A stretch of 64,000 nucleotides of DNA. Source: Croceitalea dokdonensis DOKDO 023 (GTDB taxonomy: Bacteria > Bacteroidota > Bacteroidia > Flavobacteriales > Flavobacteriaceae). Below are positions 16,538 through 24,435 of this stretch, in pieces. Location: positions 248,001-312,000 of the forward strand of contig NZ_LDJX01000006.1 in the NCBI RefSeq assembly GCF_001306415.1, read 5' to 3'. The translations under genes were made by a program, and so were the position numbers. How positions within the stretch are numbered: position 1 is the first letter of the stretch; the number at the start of each line of letters is the position of its first letter. Under the pieces are notes generated by a model, which worked only from the letters and a program-made list of their open reading frames with translations, searched no databases and was not told where the DNA came from.

Positions 16538-17830
16538 ATGAAATACGATGTATTACCAAATACCTTATTTGTTAAGAACCGCAAAAAGTTTACCACCCAA
16601 ATGCGTCCTAAAAGTATTGCGGTGTTCAATTCCAATGATATTTATCCCATAAGTGCAGATAGTACAATGCCCTTTGAGCAACACAGTGATATCTTTTATT
16701 TAAGCGGTGCGGACCAAGAAGAGACCATTTTAGTTTTGTTTCCGGATGCGATGGACACCAAGCACAAAGAAATCCTTTTTGTGCGTGAGACCAATGACCA
16801 TATTGCGGTTTGGGAAGGAGCAAAGTTGACCAAAGCACAAGCTACTAAAGTATCCGGCATAGAAACCATTTATTGGCTTTCTGATTTTGATAAGGTATTT
16901 TTTGATTTGATGACGGAGGCCGATACTATTTATTTTAACACCAATGAACATTACAGACAGGCCGTAGAGACAGAAACCCGGGAAGACCGTTTTATAAAGA
17001 AGTGCAAGCAGGATTTTCCGGCGCACCAATGGGCAAAAAGCAATCCTATCCTCCAACGGATACGTGGGGTAAAAGAACCTGAGGAACTAGAGCTAATGCA
17101 GATGGCCTGTAATATTACGGAGAAGGGGTTTAGACGATTGTTGGGTTTTGTGAAACCCGGCGTTTGGGAATATGAAATTGAGGCAGAGCTTTTGCACGAA
17201 TTTGTAAGGAACCGCTCAAAAGGATTTGCCTATACCCCCATAATTGCTTCAGGCAACAACGCCAATGTGCTCCATTATATAGAAAATAACCAGCAGTGTA
17301 AGGATGGGGATTTAATTTTGATGGATGTGGCCGCAGAGTACGCCAATTACTCCAGTGATTTAACCCGCACCATACCCGTTAATGGAAAATTTAACAAGCG
17401 CCAAAAAGAGGTGTACAATGCCGTGTTGCGCGTAAAAGATGAAGCAACCAAATTATTGGTGCCAGGCACTCTTTGGGCAGAATATCATAAGGAATGTGGA
17501 AAATTAATGACCTCAGAATTATTGGGATTGGGGCTTTTGGATAAGGCAGATGTCCAAAATGAGAACCCCGATTGGCCTGCGTATAAAAGATATTTTATGC
17601 ATGGTACCAGTCATCATATAGGTTTGGATACCCATGACTACGGCGAATTAAAAACTCCGATGAAAGCCAATATGGTCTTTACCGTGGAACCAGGTATTTA
17701 CATCCCTGATGAAGGTTTTGGGATACGATTGGAAGATGATGTGGTGATTCAAGAAAGCGGAGAGCCATTTAATTTGATGGCAAACATTCCGATTGAAGCG
17801 GAGGAGATTGAGGAGTTGATGAACAGTTGA
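16538..17830 (+). CDS. pepP: Xaa-Pro aminopeptidase (M24 family)
   Basis: A 430-residue metallopeptidase that removes an N-terminal residue preceding proline. The N-terminal domain (1-170) is the creatinase-like lobe. The C-terminal pita-bread domain has the five metal ligands: Asp263 and Asp274 in MDVAAEYANYSSDLTR, His355 in HGTSHHIG, Glu384 in TVEPGIYIP and Glu399 in IRLEDDVV. There is no signal peptide, so it is cytoplasmic. The length fits aminopeptidase P (about 430-440). It may be cotranscribed with the small membrane protein 67 bases downstream. Confidence 0.93.
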   Translation: MKYDVLPNTLFVKNRKKFTTQMRPKSIAVFNSNDIYPISADSTMPFEQHSDIFYLSGADQEETILVLFPDAMDTKHKEILFVRETNDHIAVWEGAKLTKAQATKVSGIETIYWLSDFDKVFFDLMTEADTIYFNTNEHYRQAVETETREDRFIKKCKQDFPAHQWAKSNPILQRIRGVKEPEELELMQMACNITEKGFRRLLGFVKPGVWEYEIEAELLHEFVRNRSKGFAYTPIIASGNNANVLHYIENNQQCKDGDLILMDVAAEYANYSSDLTRTIPVNGKFNKRQKEVYNAVLRVKDEATKLLVPGTLWAEYHKECGKLMTSELLGLGLLDKADVQNENPDWPAYKRYFMHGTSHHIGLDTHDYGELKTPMKANMVFTVEPGIYIPDEGFGIRLEDDVVIQESGEPFNLMANIPIEAEEIEELMNS

Positions 17831-17897
17831 AATTTGAAATTAAACAGACATTTGGAACTGTCATATCCAGCGCAGTTGAGATAAAAGTGAGAAACCT

Positions 17898-18080
17898 ATG
17901 TTTAATAAAATGCTTTTATTGTTTTTACAACAACCCGATATCGAAAAAAAGATGGAGGAAGCCCCCAATAGTGCTTATGAAACTGGGGTGTTGATTGGCA
18001 CGTATTTGCCCTTTGTGGTCTTGGTGATTATTGCTTATGCTATTTATTACTATTCAAAGAGGCGAAGGGAAACCAAATAA
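17898..18080 (+). CDS. Small single-span membrane protein
   Basis: A 60-residue protein. A short N-terminal hydrophobic stretch (MLLLFLQQ) precedes a polar linker and one strong membrane helix (about residues 31-52, GTYLPFVVLVIIAYAIYYY), then a basic tail KRRRETK, giving a probable N-out, C-in orientation. An alternative start is the Met at residue 5. No family is recognised; small proteins of this shape are common in flavobacteria. It ends 6 bases before the palindrome array, so the array forms the 3' flank of this transcript. Confidence 0.6.
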   Translation: MFNKMLLLFLQQPDIEKKMEEAPNSAYETGVLIGTYLPFVVLVIIAYAIYYYSKRRRETK

Positions 18081-18086
18081 CTTCAT

Positions 18087-19268
18087 GTCCTGCTGAGGCA
18101 CGAAGCATCCCTCGTTTGAGTGAGCAGGTGGCCGTGAGCAAGTGACCGTGGGATTCTTCCCGATGGTCAGAATGACAATATCATTGAACCAAAATACAAA
18201 TGTCCTGCTGAGGCACGAAGCAACCCACGTTTGATTGACCAAGTGTTCCGTGAGCGAGTGACCGTGGGATTCTTCCCTATGGTCAGCATGACAAAATGCT
18301 GTTACTTTGTCCTGCTGAGGCACGAAGCATCCCACGTGTGAGTGAGCAGGCGGCCGTGAGCAAGTTGGTGTGGGATTCTTCCCGATGGTCAGAATGACAA
18401 ACCGCTGTTCCTTTGTCCTGCTGAGGCACGAAGCATCCCTCGTTTGAGTGAGCAGGTGGCCATGAGCGAGTGACCGTGGGATTCTTCCTGATGGTCAGCA
18501 TGACAAACCGCTGTTCCTTTGTCCTGCTGAGGCACGAAGCATCCCCTCGTTTGAGTGAGTAGGTGGCCGTGAGCGAGTGAACGTGGGATTCTTCCCTATG
18601 GTCAGAATGGCAGTATCGTCGGAACAAAACATTCATGTCCTGCTGAGGCACGAAGCATCCCTCGTTTGAGAAAGCAGGTGGCCGTGAGCAGCTGATGGTG
18701 GGTTTCTTCCCGATGGTCAGAATGACAAAATGCTGTTACTTTGTACTGCTGAGGCACGAAGCATCCCTCGTTTGAGTGGCTAAGGGTTTCGTGAGCAGCA
18801 GGTAGTGGGATTCTTCCCAATGGTCAGAATGGCAAACCGCTGTTCCTTTGTCCTGCTGAGGCACGAAGCATCCCTCGTTTGAGAAAGCAGGTGGCCGTGA
18901 GCAAATGACCGTGGGATTCTTCCCGATGGTCAGCATGACAAACCGCTGTTCCTTTGTCCTGCTGAGGCACGAAGCATCCCTCGTTTGAGAAAGCAGGTGG
19001 CCGTGAGCAAGTGACCGTGGGATTCTTCCCGATGGTCAGAATGACAAACCGCTGTTCCTTTGTCCTGCTGGGTCACGAAGCAACCCTCGTTTGAGTGAGC
19101 AGACGGCCGTGAGCAAGTGACCGTGGGATTCTTCCCGATGGTCAGCATGACAAACCGCTGTTCCTTTGTCCTGCTGAGGTACGAAGCATCCCTCGTTTGA
19201 GTGAGCAGGTGGCCGTGAGCAAGTGACCGTGGGATTCTTCACTTCGCTGCGCTACATTCAGAATGACA
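18087..19268. repeat. Tandem array of 11 imperfect-palindrome units (106-116 bp each)
   Basis: Eleven near-identical units begin GTCCTGCTGAGGC at 18087, 18202, 18309, 18415, 18521, 18637, 18743, 18850, 18956, 19062 and 19168. Each unit reads as left arm, centre, right arm, linker. The left arm (TGTCCTGCTGAGGC...ATCCC) and the reverse complement of the right arm (TGTCATTCTGACC...AATCCC) are diverged copies, so each unit can fold into one long stem. The centre is a 14-base direct duplication (GTGAGCAGGTGGCC, GTGAGCAAGTGACC). Linkers are of two kinds, giving 106-107 or 115-116 base periods. The last unit ends in a variant CTTCGCTGCGCTACATTC. Open frames within it are periodic by-products. It fills the whole gap between 18080 and 19300. 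Confidence 0.95.
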
Positions 19269-19299
19269 AAAAGAACTTTCCGACTATTGAAAATGTGAA

Positions 19300-19614
19300 T
19301 CACTGAAGAAATGAACCTTCTAAAAATTCTAAATTAGGATTGGTTGATTTGATTAAATCTACTTTTTTTACTCGAAGCCAACCCTTGATTTCCTTCTCAC
19401 GGCTTATAGCCTCTTGAACCCAACTATACCTTTCATAATATAATAGGTGTTTACATTTATACTTAGCAACAAAACTTTTTGAATTTAAGCTAATCGCATT
19501 TTGATGTTCTCTTAATCGTCTATGCAAATTGTTAGTCATGCCTGTATATATGACCGTTCGATTTTTATTGGTCAAAATATAAACGTAATAATTGTGCCAA
19601 CCTTCTTTAGACAT
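19300..19614 (-). CDS. GIY-YIG nuclease family protein lying between two palindrome arrays
   Basis: A 104-residue single-domain GIY-YIG protein of the small, YhbQ/UPF0213-like kind. YYVYILTN (9-16) and VIYTGMTNNLHRRLREHQ (21-38) give the GIY and YIG strands with the catalytic Arg. SREKEIKGW (71-79) gives the metal-binding Glu and following Lys, so the active site looks intact. The gene is AT-richer than neighbours. It is flanked by array 1 (ending 19268) and array 2 (starting 19827), with no other gene in between. Family members cut or process DNA, sometimes structured DNA; any action on the palindromes is inference. Confidence 0.88.
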   Translation of the reverse strand: MSKEGWHNYYVYILTNKNRTVIYTGMTNNLHRRLREHQNAISLNSKSFVAKYKCKHLLYYERYSWVQEAISREKEIKGWLRVKKVDLIKSTNPNLEFLEGSFLQ

Positions 19615-19826
19615 AAATTTAAGATACTAAAAGATTCTTAATCTAATCACACATTGCCTCTCCCTTTTTTAGGCGATGTGAAGACAACAAGTATCCTAAG
19701 AGTGAATGATTTTAGGTGGCGAGTAGGGTTTTCTGGACTATGATGTTAATTAGGTTGTGAGGAGTTTCTTGTCTGCCAAAAGGCAGGCGGGTTCCTTTAG
19801 TTTAGTTGGACAAAACGTATGATTTT
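19615..19826. other. Intergenic spacer between the GIY-YIG gene and array 2
   Basis: This 212-base AT-rich stretch lies upstream of the GIY-YIG gene. It contains a small perfect hairpin, CTGCC-AAAA-GGCAG (19773-19786), followed by GCGGG. No open frame or exact TAnnTTTG box for the nuclease was seen. Confidence 0.5.
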
Positions 19827-20150
19827 GTCCTGCTGAGGCACGAAGCATCCCGCGTATGAGTGGCCCAGGGTTCCGTGAGCAGCAGGTGGTGGGATTCTTC
19901 CCGATGGTCAGAATGACAAACCGCTGTTCCTTTGTCCTGCTGAGGCACGAAGCAACCCTCGTTTGAGTGAGTAGGTGGCCGTGAGCAAGTGAACATGGGA
20001 TTCTTCCCGATGGTCAGAATGACAATATCGTTGGACCAATTAACTTCATGTCCTGCTGAGGCACGAAGCATCCCTCGTTTGAGTGGGCAGGTGGCCGTGA
20101 GCAAGTTAGTGTGGGATTCTCTACTTCGCTGTGCTACATTCAGAATGACA
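19827..20150. repeat. Second array of 3 palindrome units, same family as 18087-19268
   Basis: Three units start at 19827, 19934 and 20050 in the same orientation as array 1. The second-to-third interval is 116 bases, using the long linker (ATATCGTTGGACC). As in array 1 the last unit ends in the variant CTTCGCTGTGCTACATTC before CAGAATGAC. Together with the 19615-19826 spacer it accounts for the gap to the AbiH gene, apart from about 40 bases. Confidence 0.93.
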
Positions 20151-20189
20151 AAACAAAACTATGGGCACTCAAGATAGAAGTGAGAAATC

Positions 20190-21452
20190 TCAATTATCTT
20201 TTTTCTGAAAACGAATATTTTGAGGTAAGGGTTGACAAAGTGATTTATTGACCACCTTGGCACGCATCATTTTTTTGTCATTAAAATGGCGAGACATATT
20301 TTGGATGATTTCGGTAAAATTATCCGTGCCATCTTCTCTCTGATAATAAAATACTTTTATAGAACGACAATTATCATGTTCAAAAATTGTATTAAGTAAT
20401 GTTCGATCAGAAAGGCCACAAGAATGCCCCATGACATACACTTGAAATTTATCAGAATCTATATAATCGAGAAGGTTTTTGTAATTGGAATTTTGAGAAT
20501 ATTTAAAGGATTTAAAGTTTTTTAGGTATTCATTATCATTGAGGTTTTCAATTGATTTATAATCCCCATCCATTTCATCTCCAAAACCAAAATTTACAGG
20601 GTTGTTCATCTTATTTGATAAAATACCATGAATGTTGTTTTGTAAACTTTGATATTCTTGTTTATCTATCTCAAATAAATATTGACTGGTAGTCAAAGTG
20701 TAATTGAAATTTAGAACATAGGTTCTTGTAAGATGTCGTTCACCTTTTTTCTCTTTTTCAAGGAGAGCGTCGATATCTGTTTTGTCTTCTTTAGCATTAA
20801 ATTCATCAAGTAATTTTGATTGATTATTCAAAAGTGAAATTGGTTTTAAAAACTCGTACATTTTAATCCATTCTCTATTAGCGAATTTGTTGAAATAATA
20901 TTTATCAGAAACATTTGTTATTAGATAATCTTCAAATAAGTCTCTAATCTCTGCAAATTCAGAATTTAGCCTTTCAATGCTTTTTTTGTTTTTCTCTATC
21001 TGATTTTGTTCAAAATCTTCTTTTGTTCCGGAATAGTGTGAATCTTTTCTTTTTGAAATTCTTTTGAGCTCTTGATAATATTCATTTTCAATGTCTACCC
21101 AATTATTTGTGCATATTACATTTAGCCTTTTGAAAAATTGATTTTTGAATTCAAATACAGTAATTGTATCTCCCCTTTCATTTTGAGTCTCAATAATGAC
21201 TAATTCTTTATTATATCGATATTTAAAACGCTTAGATTGAGATTCAAAATTTTCTTTTAGGGTTTTGAAATCTTTATGTCCTTGATTAATTAATCCGATG
21301 TGTTTGGGACTTATGTAGACTAACTTATTTGTTAATACATCTTGATATGAATTTATAAGATTGACCCAAAAGTGATTTATGAAATGGGAGTATGATGTTG
21401 GTAATCCATGCGCCAAATCAAAGCCGTTGCCTAGTATTATAAGTTTGTTCAT
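20190..21452 (-). CDS. AbiH-family abortive phage infection protein
   Basis: A 420-residue protein matching the AbiH family by its N-terminus (LIILGNGFDLAHGLPTSYS), a nucleotide-binding-like Gly-rich start. The shared later motifs are VLNFNYTLT, NIHGIL and YVMGHSCGLSDRTLL. AbiH proteins abort phage infection; their biochemical action is poorly known. The length is normal and no frame break is seen. The gene is markedly AT-rich, with Lys/Asn/Ile-heavy codon use unlike the brnQ and suf genes, which suggests horizontal acquisition. It stands alone between palindrome array 2 and brnQ. Family assignment is strong; activity here is inferred. Confidence 0.88.
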   Translation of the reverse strand: MNKLIILGNGFDLAHGLPTSYSHFINHFWVNLINSYQDVLTNKLVYISPKHIGLINQGHKDFKTLKENFESQSKRFKYRYNKELVIIETQNERGDTITVFEFKNQFFKRLNVICTNNWVDIENEYYQELKRISKRKDSHYSGTKEDFEQNQIEKNKKSIERLNSEFAEIRDLFEDYLITNVSDKYYFNKFANREWIKMYEFLKPISLLNNQSKLLDEFNAKEDKTDIDALLEKEKKGERHLTRTYVLNFNYTLTTSQYLFEIDKQEYQSLQNNIHGILSNKMNNPVNFGFGDEMDGDYKSIENLNDNEYLKNFKSFKYSQNSNYKNLLDYIDSDKFQVYVMGHSCGLSDRTLLNTIFEHDNCRSIKVFYYQREDGTDNFTEIIQNMSRHFNDKKMMRAKVVNKSLCQPLPQNIRFQKKDN

Positions 21453-21499
21453 GACTTAAAGTTAACTGAAAAGAAACAGATTTCTCAGCCTCCATATAG

Positions 21500-22774
21500 C
21501 TATTGGGATTTCGTCGAAAGGATATTTGTAATCAAAAAAACCAAAAGCGCAGGCAGCACCCAACCCATTTGAAATTCACTTAAGGGTATCCATTTTACAA
21601 AATCTTGGGTAGCTTCACCAAGACCTATACTTCCTAAAAAATCAGGAACACTAAAAATGATTGTTGTTACCACTACCCATTGAAATACTTTTTTTGAGGC
21701 ATACTTTTCCGGCAATACATTCAGAAGAATCAACACAATGGTAATTGGGTAAATAAACATAAGTGCTGGTAATGCAACGGCAATGATATACCCCACGTTA
21801 AACTGTCCCATGACCACTCCCAAAACGCAACCAATCACAGCTGTGATCAGGTATGCCCTTTTAGTATTTTGGAATTGTGCCTTCACAAAATCGGCAGTTC
21901 CAGTAACAATGCCCACCGCAGTGGTAAAACAAGCTAAACCCACTAAAATGCTCAAGAACAGGTTTGCCGTATTCCCCAATGTCTTTAGGCTTATGCCGCT
22001 AAGCAGGGCAGTCCTGGAAATCCCATCGTCAAACTGCCCATGGAATAAGGCACCGGTAAGCACCAGCCCCGTGTAGATAAAGAACAGTCCAAGACCGGAA
22101 AATAGGCCTGCTTTGGAAATTGCCCTCTTCTTGTCCCGATATGGAATTTGGTCATTTTTTAGGTTAATGGAAATAATAATTACCCCTCCCACCACAACGG
22201 CACCAATGGCATCAAAGGTTTGATAACCCTCTAAAATACCGCTGCTAAACGGATTTTCTAACTGGTTTTTACCAAAATCGAATTCATATCCAAACAGGGC
22301 CCGGAATATCATGCAAACTAGAATTAGAATGATGGCCGGCGTCAGCACCTTTCCCAAAGCATCTAAAATTTTGGATCTATTGATGACAAAAAGAAAGACA
22401 AGGCCAAAATAGATAACACTCGTTAAAAGGGATGAAGTTTCAAAAAAAGGGGCTATTCCCATTTCATGGGTAACCGAAGCCGTTCTTGGTGAGGGCAAAC
22501 CAATAGAGATGGCATACACCAAATAACAATAGATCAAACTAAAGGTAGGGGACACTTTTTTTCCAAAGTCAAAAAGGGTTCCCTGCAATTTGGCGTGGGC
22601 AACAATCCCCAAAATAGGAATGAAGACGGCAGAAAGACAAAAACCCAAGGTCACCAACCACCAAAAATCCCCAGACCTAAAACCAAGTTGTGGCGGTAGA
22701 ATAAGATTCCCAGCTCCAAAAAACAAGGAAAAAAGTGCGAATGAGACTACAAGAAGATTCTTTTTTGTAATCAT
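21500..22774 (-). CDS. brnQ: Branched-chain amino acid transporter (LIVCS family)
   Basis: A 424-residue inner-membrane carrier with about twelve hydrophobic helices, taking up leucine, isoleucine and valine with sodium or protons. The N-terminal FFGAGNLILPPQLG motif is characteristic of BrnQ, and a second Gly-rich stretch (GLPSPRTASVTHEMG) also fits. The length matches the family (about 430). It is transcribed alone. The 260-base upstream gap to the next gene holds a CGATAA/TTATCG inverted repeat near 22857 but no exact -7 box. Confidence 0.93.
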   Translation of the reverse strand: MITKKNLLVVSFALFSLFFGAGNLILPPQLGFRSGDFWWLVTLGFCLSAVFIPILGIVAHAKLQGTLFDFGKKVSPTFSLIYCYLVYAISIGLPSPRTASVTHEMGIAPFFETSSLLTSVIYFGLVFLFVINRSKILDALGKVLTPAIILILVCMIFRALFGYEFDFGKNQLENPFSSGILEGYQTFDAIGAVVVGGVIIISINLKNDQIPYRDKKRAISKAGLFSGLGLFFIYTGLVLTGALFHGQFDDGISRTALLSGISLKTLGNTANLFLSILVGLACFTTAVGIVTGTADFVKAQFQNTKRAYLITAVIGCVLGVVMGQFNVGYIIAVALPALMFIYPITIVLILLNVLPEKYASKKVFQWVVVTTIIFSVPDFLGSIGLGEATQDFVKWIPLSEFQMGWVLPALLVFLITNILSTKSQ

Positions 22775-23034
22775 AAACTAAAAATCTTTGGAAAGATAGG
22801 TCAAATCTGTATATTAGACATCAATGCGTTTCGTCGTTTTTTTGTAGCATTACGTCGATAATATGTAGTTTATCGAATAATTGAAAAAAAAAGTGTGTCT
22901 AAAGAAATAAACAAAACATTTGCGGCGTTGCCTTTTAAACAAAGCTTGCAGTATCTAATTCGTTTTCAGATAGTAAGCGGCGAACCATTAAAAATCAACC
23001 CCAAGTTGAACTTAAATGACCAAAACCTTAACGT

Positions 23035-23304
23035 ATGAGCAAAACAATTACCCCCGACGGCAACAAACTTACCGGTCTTTTTTGTAACTTTTTTGGACAT
23101 CATTTTGTGGTTTCCAAACGCGTTACGGAACACATTAACGAGTACCGTTGCATTCATTGCCAAAAACAGGTTTCTACGGACGAGAGAGGAAAGTTATCTA
23201 CCTTAACTCCCCAAATCCAAGAAATAAACAATACCCTGGAAGACATGTACCAAAAGCGAAATCGTAGATCGGTGCGGAAGACAGTGCCTAAATCTGTTGC
23301 TTAA
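23035..23304 (+). CDS. Small conserved protein with a Cys/His metal-binding motif
   Basis: An 89-residue protein. FCNFFGHHFVVSKRV followed by YRCIHCQKQV gives one Cys, two His and a CxxC, enough for one zinc site. The C-terminal third is basic (QKRNRRSVRKTV). It has no signal peptide. The pattern recalls small DUF1660-like proteins, but I would not assign it firmly. Its stop overlaps that of thiL by 4 bases in tail-to-tail orientation. A nucleic-acid-binding role is possible but not shown. Confidence 0.65.
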   Translation: MSKTITPDGNKLTGLFCNFFGHHFVVSKRVTEHINEYRCIHCQKQVSTDERGKLSTLTPQIQEINNTLEDMYQKRNRRSVRKTVPKSVA

Positions 23305-24341
23305 AAAGAATTCCAGCCCCGTGCCTTTATAGCAATCTTGGTATTGTCCCTTGTCACTAAATGCTCTCCTTCAGTAGCGGCGGTCATATGGCCAATTACC
23401 GTTAAGTTGGGATTGCCCTTAATTTTTGGAAAATCTGTTTGGGCAATGGTAAAGAGCAATTCATAATCTTCCCCACCGCTAAGCGCAATCATGGTGCTAT
23501 CTATTTTAAACTCTTCTGCCGTGGAAATTACGGTTGGATCCAAAGGTATCTTATCTTCATAAAGGTTACAACCTACACCGCTTTGCTTACATAGGTGCAA
23601 CACCTCGGAGGAAAGCCCATCGCTAACGTCTATCATTGAGGTTGGTCTTACCTCCAAATTATGCAATAATGAGATAATATCTTTTCTGGCTTCTGGTTTT
23701 AGTTGTCGTTCCACAATGTAACTGTAAGGTTCCAAATCTGGCTGGTTTTGTGGGTTTACCTTAAATACTTCTTTTTCACGCTCCAACACTTGTAGGCCTA
23801 AATAGGCTCCGCCAATATCACCTGTAAGCACCAAAAGGTCGTGTTCTTTAGCTCCTGAACGGTATACTACCTTATCATTGTCCACAACGCCCAATGCCGT
23901 AATACTTATCAACATCCCTTTGTTGGAAGAAGTGGTATCCCCACCAATTAAATCAACCCCATATACCTTGCAGGCCATGGCCACACCGTCATAAAAGTCC
24001 TGCAATGCTTCCAGTGGAAATCTATTGGAAACGGCAATGGAGACCGTAATCTGTGTAGCTTCTGCATTCATCGCGTAAATATCAGAGAGATTTACGATCA
24101 CTGCTTTGTATCCCAAGTGTTTTAAGGGCATGTAACTTAAATCAAAATGCACTCCTTCAATCAACAAATCGGTAGAAACCACCGTTTTTTTTGTTCCAAA
24201 GTCCAACACCGCAGCATCATCACCAATACCTTTTACGGTAGATTTTTGATGAACCCCAAAGTTCTTTGTCAAGGTTTCAATGAGCCCAAACTCACCTAAA
24301 TCGCTTAAAGCGGTACGGGCTTGATTTTTATCTTCTATCAT
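23301..24341 (-). CDS. thiL: Thiamine-monophosphate kinase
   Basis: A 346-residue enzyme that phosphorylates thiamine monophosphate to the active cofactor thiamine diphosphate. It shows the ThiL/PurM fold: GIGDDAAVLDFG (about 37-48) and STDLLIEGVHFDLSYMP bind Mg-ATP, GGDTTSSNKG is the central loop, and SMIDVSDGLSSEV and ALSGGEDYELLFT complete the site. The gene is single and convergent with the small Cys/His gene. An exact TATTTTTG box lies only about 5 bases before the ATG, suggesting a very short or absent leader. Confidence 0.95.
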   Translation of the reverse strand: MIEDKNQARTALSDLGEFGLIETLTKNFGVHQKSTVKGIGDDAAVLDFGTKKTVVSTDLLIEGVHFDLSYMPLKHLGYKAVIVNLSDIYAMNAEATQITVSIAVSNRFPLEALQDFYDGVAMACKVYGVDLIGGDTTSSNKGMLISITALGVVDNDKVVYRSGAKEHDLLVLTGDIGGAYLGLQVLEREKEVFKVNPQNQPDLEPYSYIVERQLKPEARKDIISLLHNLEVRPTSMIDVSDGLSSEVLHLCKQSGVGCNLYEDKIPLDPTVISTAEEFKIDSTMIALSGGEDYELLFTIAQTDFPKIKGNPNLTVIGHMTAATEGEHLVTRDNTKIAIKARGWNSF

Positions 24342-24345
24342 ATGG

Positions 24346-24353
24346 CAAAAATA
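24346..24353 (-). promoter_or_regulatory. Candidate -7 box for thiL, implying a leaderless transcript
   Basis: TATTTTTG on the minus strand ends 4 bases before the ATG at 24341. If used, transcription would begin at or next to the start codon. No -33 box is obvious. Confidence 0.35.
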
Positions 24354-24435
24354 AGCCGATTACTTTAAAAACGTATCTTTACTGCATAATCAAGCTAAAA
24401 AGTTACCGCCCAATAGGCTTGATGTAAAACCGCTA

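Noticed and set aside
18054-20104. A series of overlapping minus-strand open frames of 60-122 codons across the arrays
   Set aside because: They follow the repeat period (106 bases, not a multiple of three), so the same peptide phrases rotate through frames. They have no consistent start, and the arrays are better explained as non-coding palindromes.
18087-20150. CRISPR array
   Set aside because: Units are 106-116 bases and nearly identical throughout, with no short repeat plus unique spacer pattern, and no cas genes are near.
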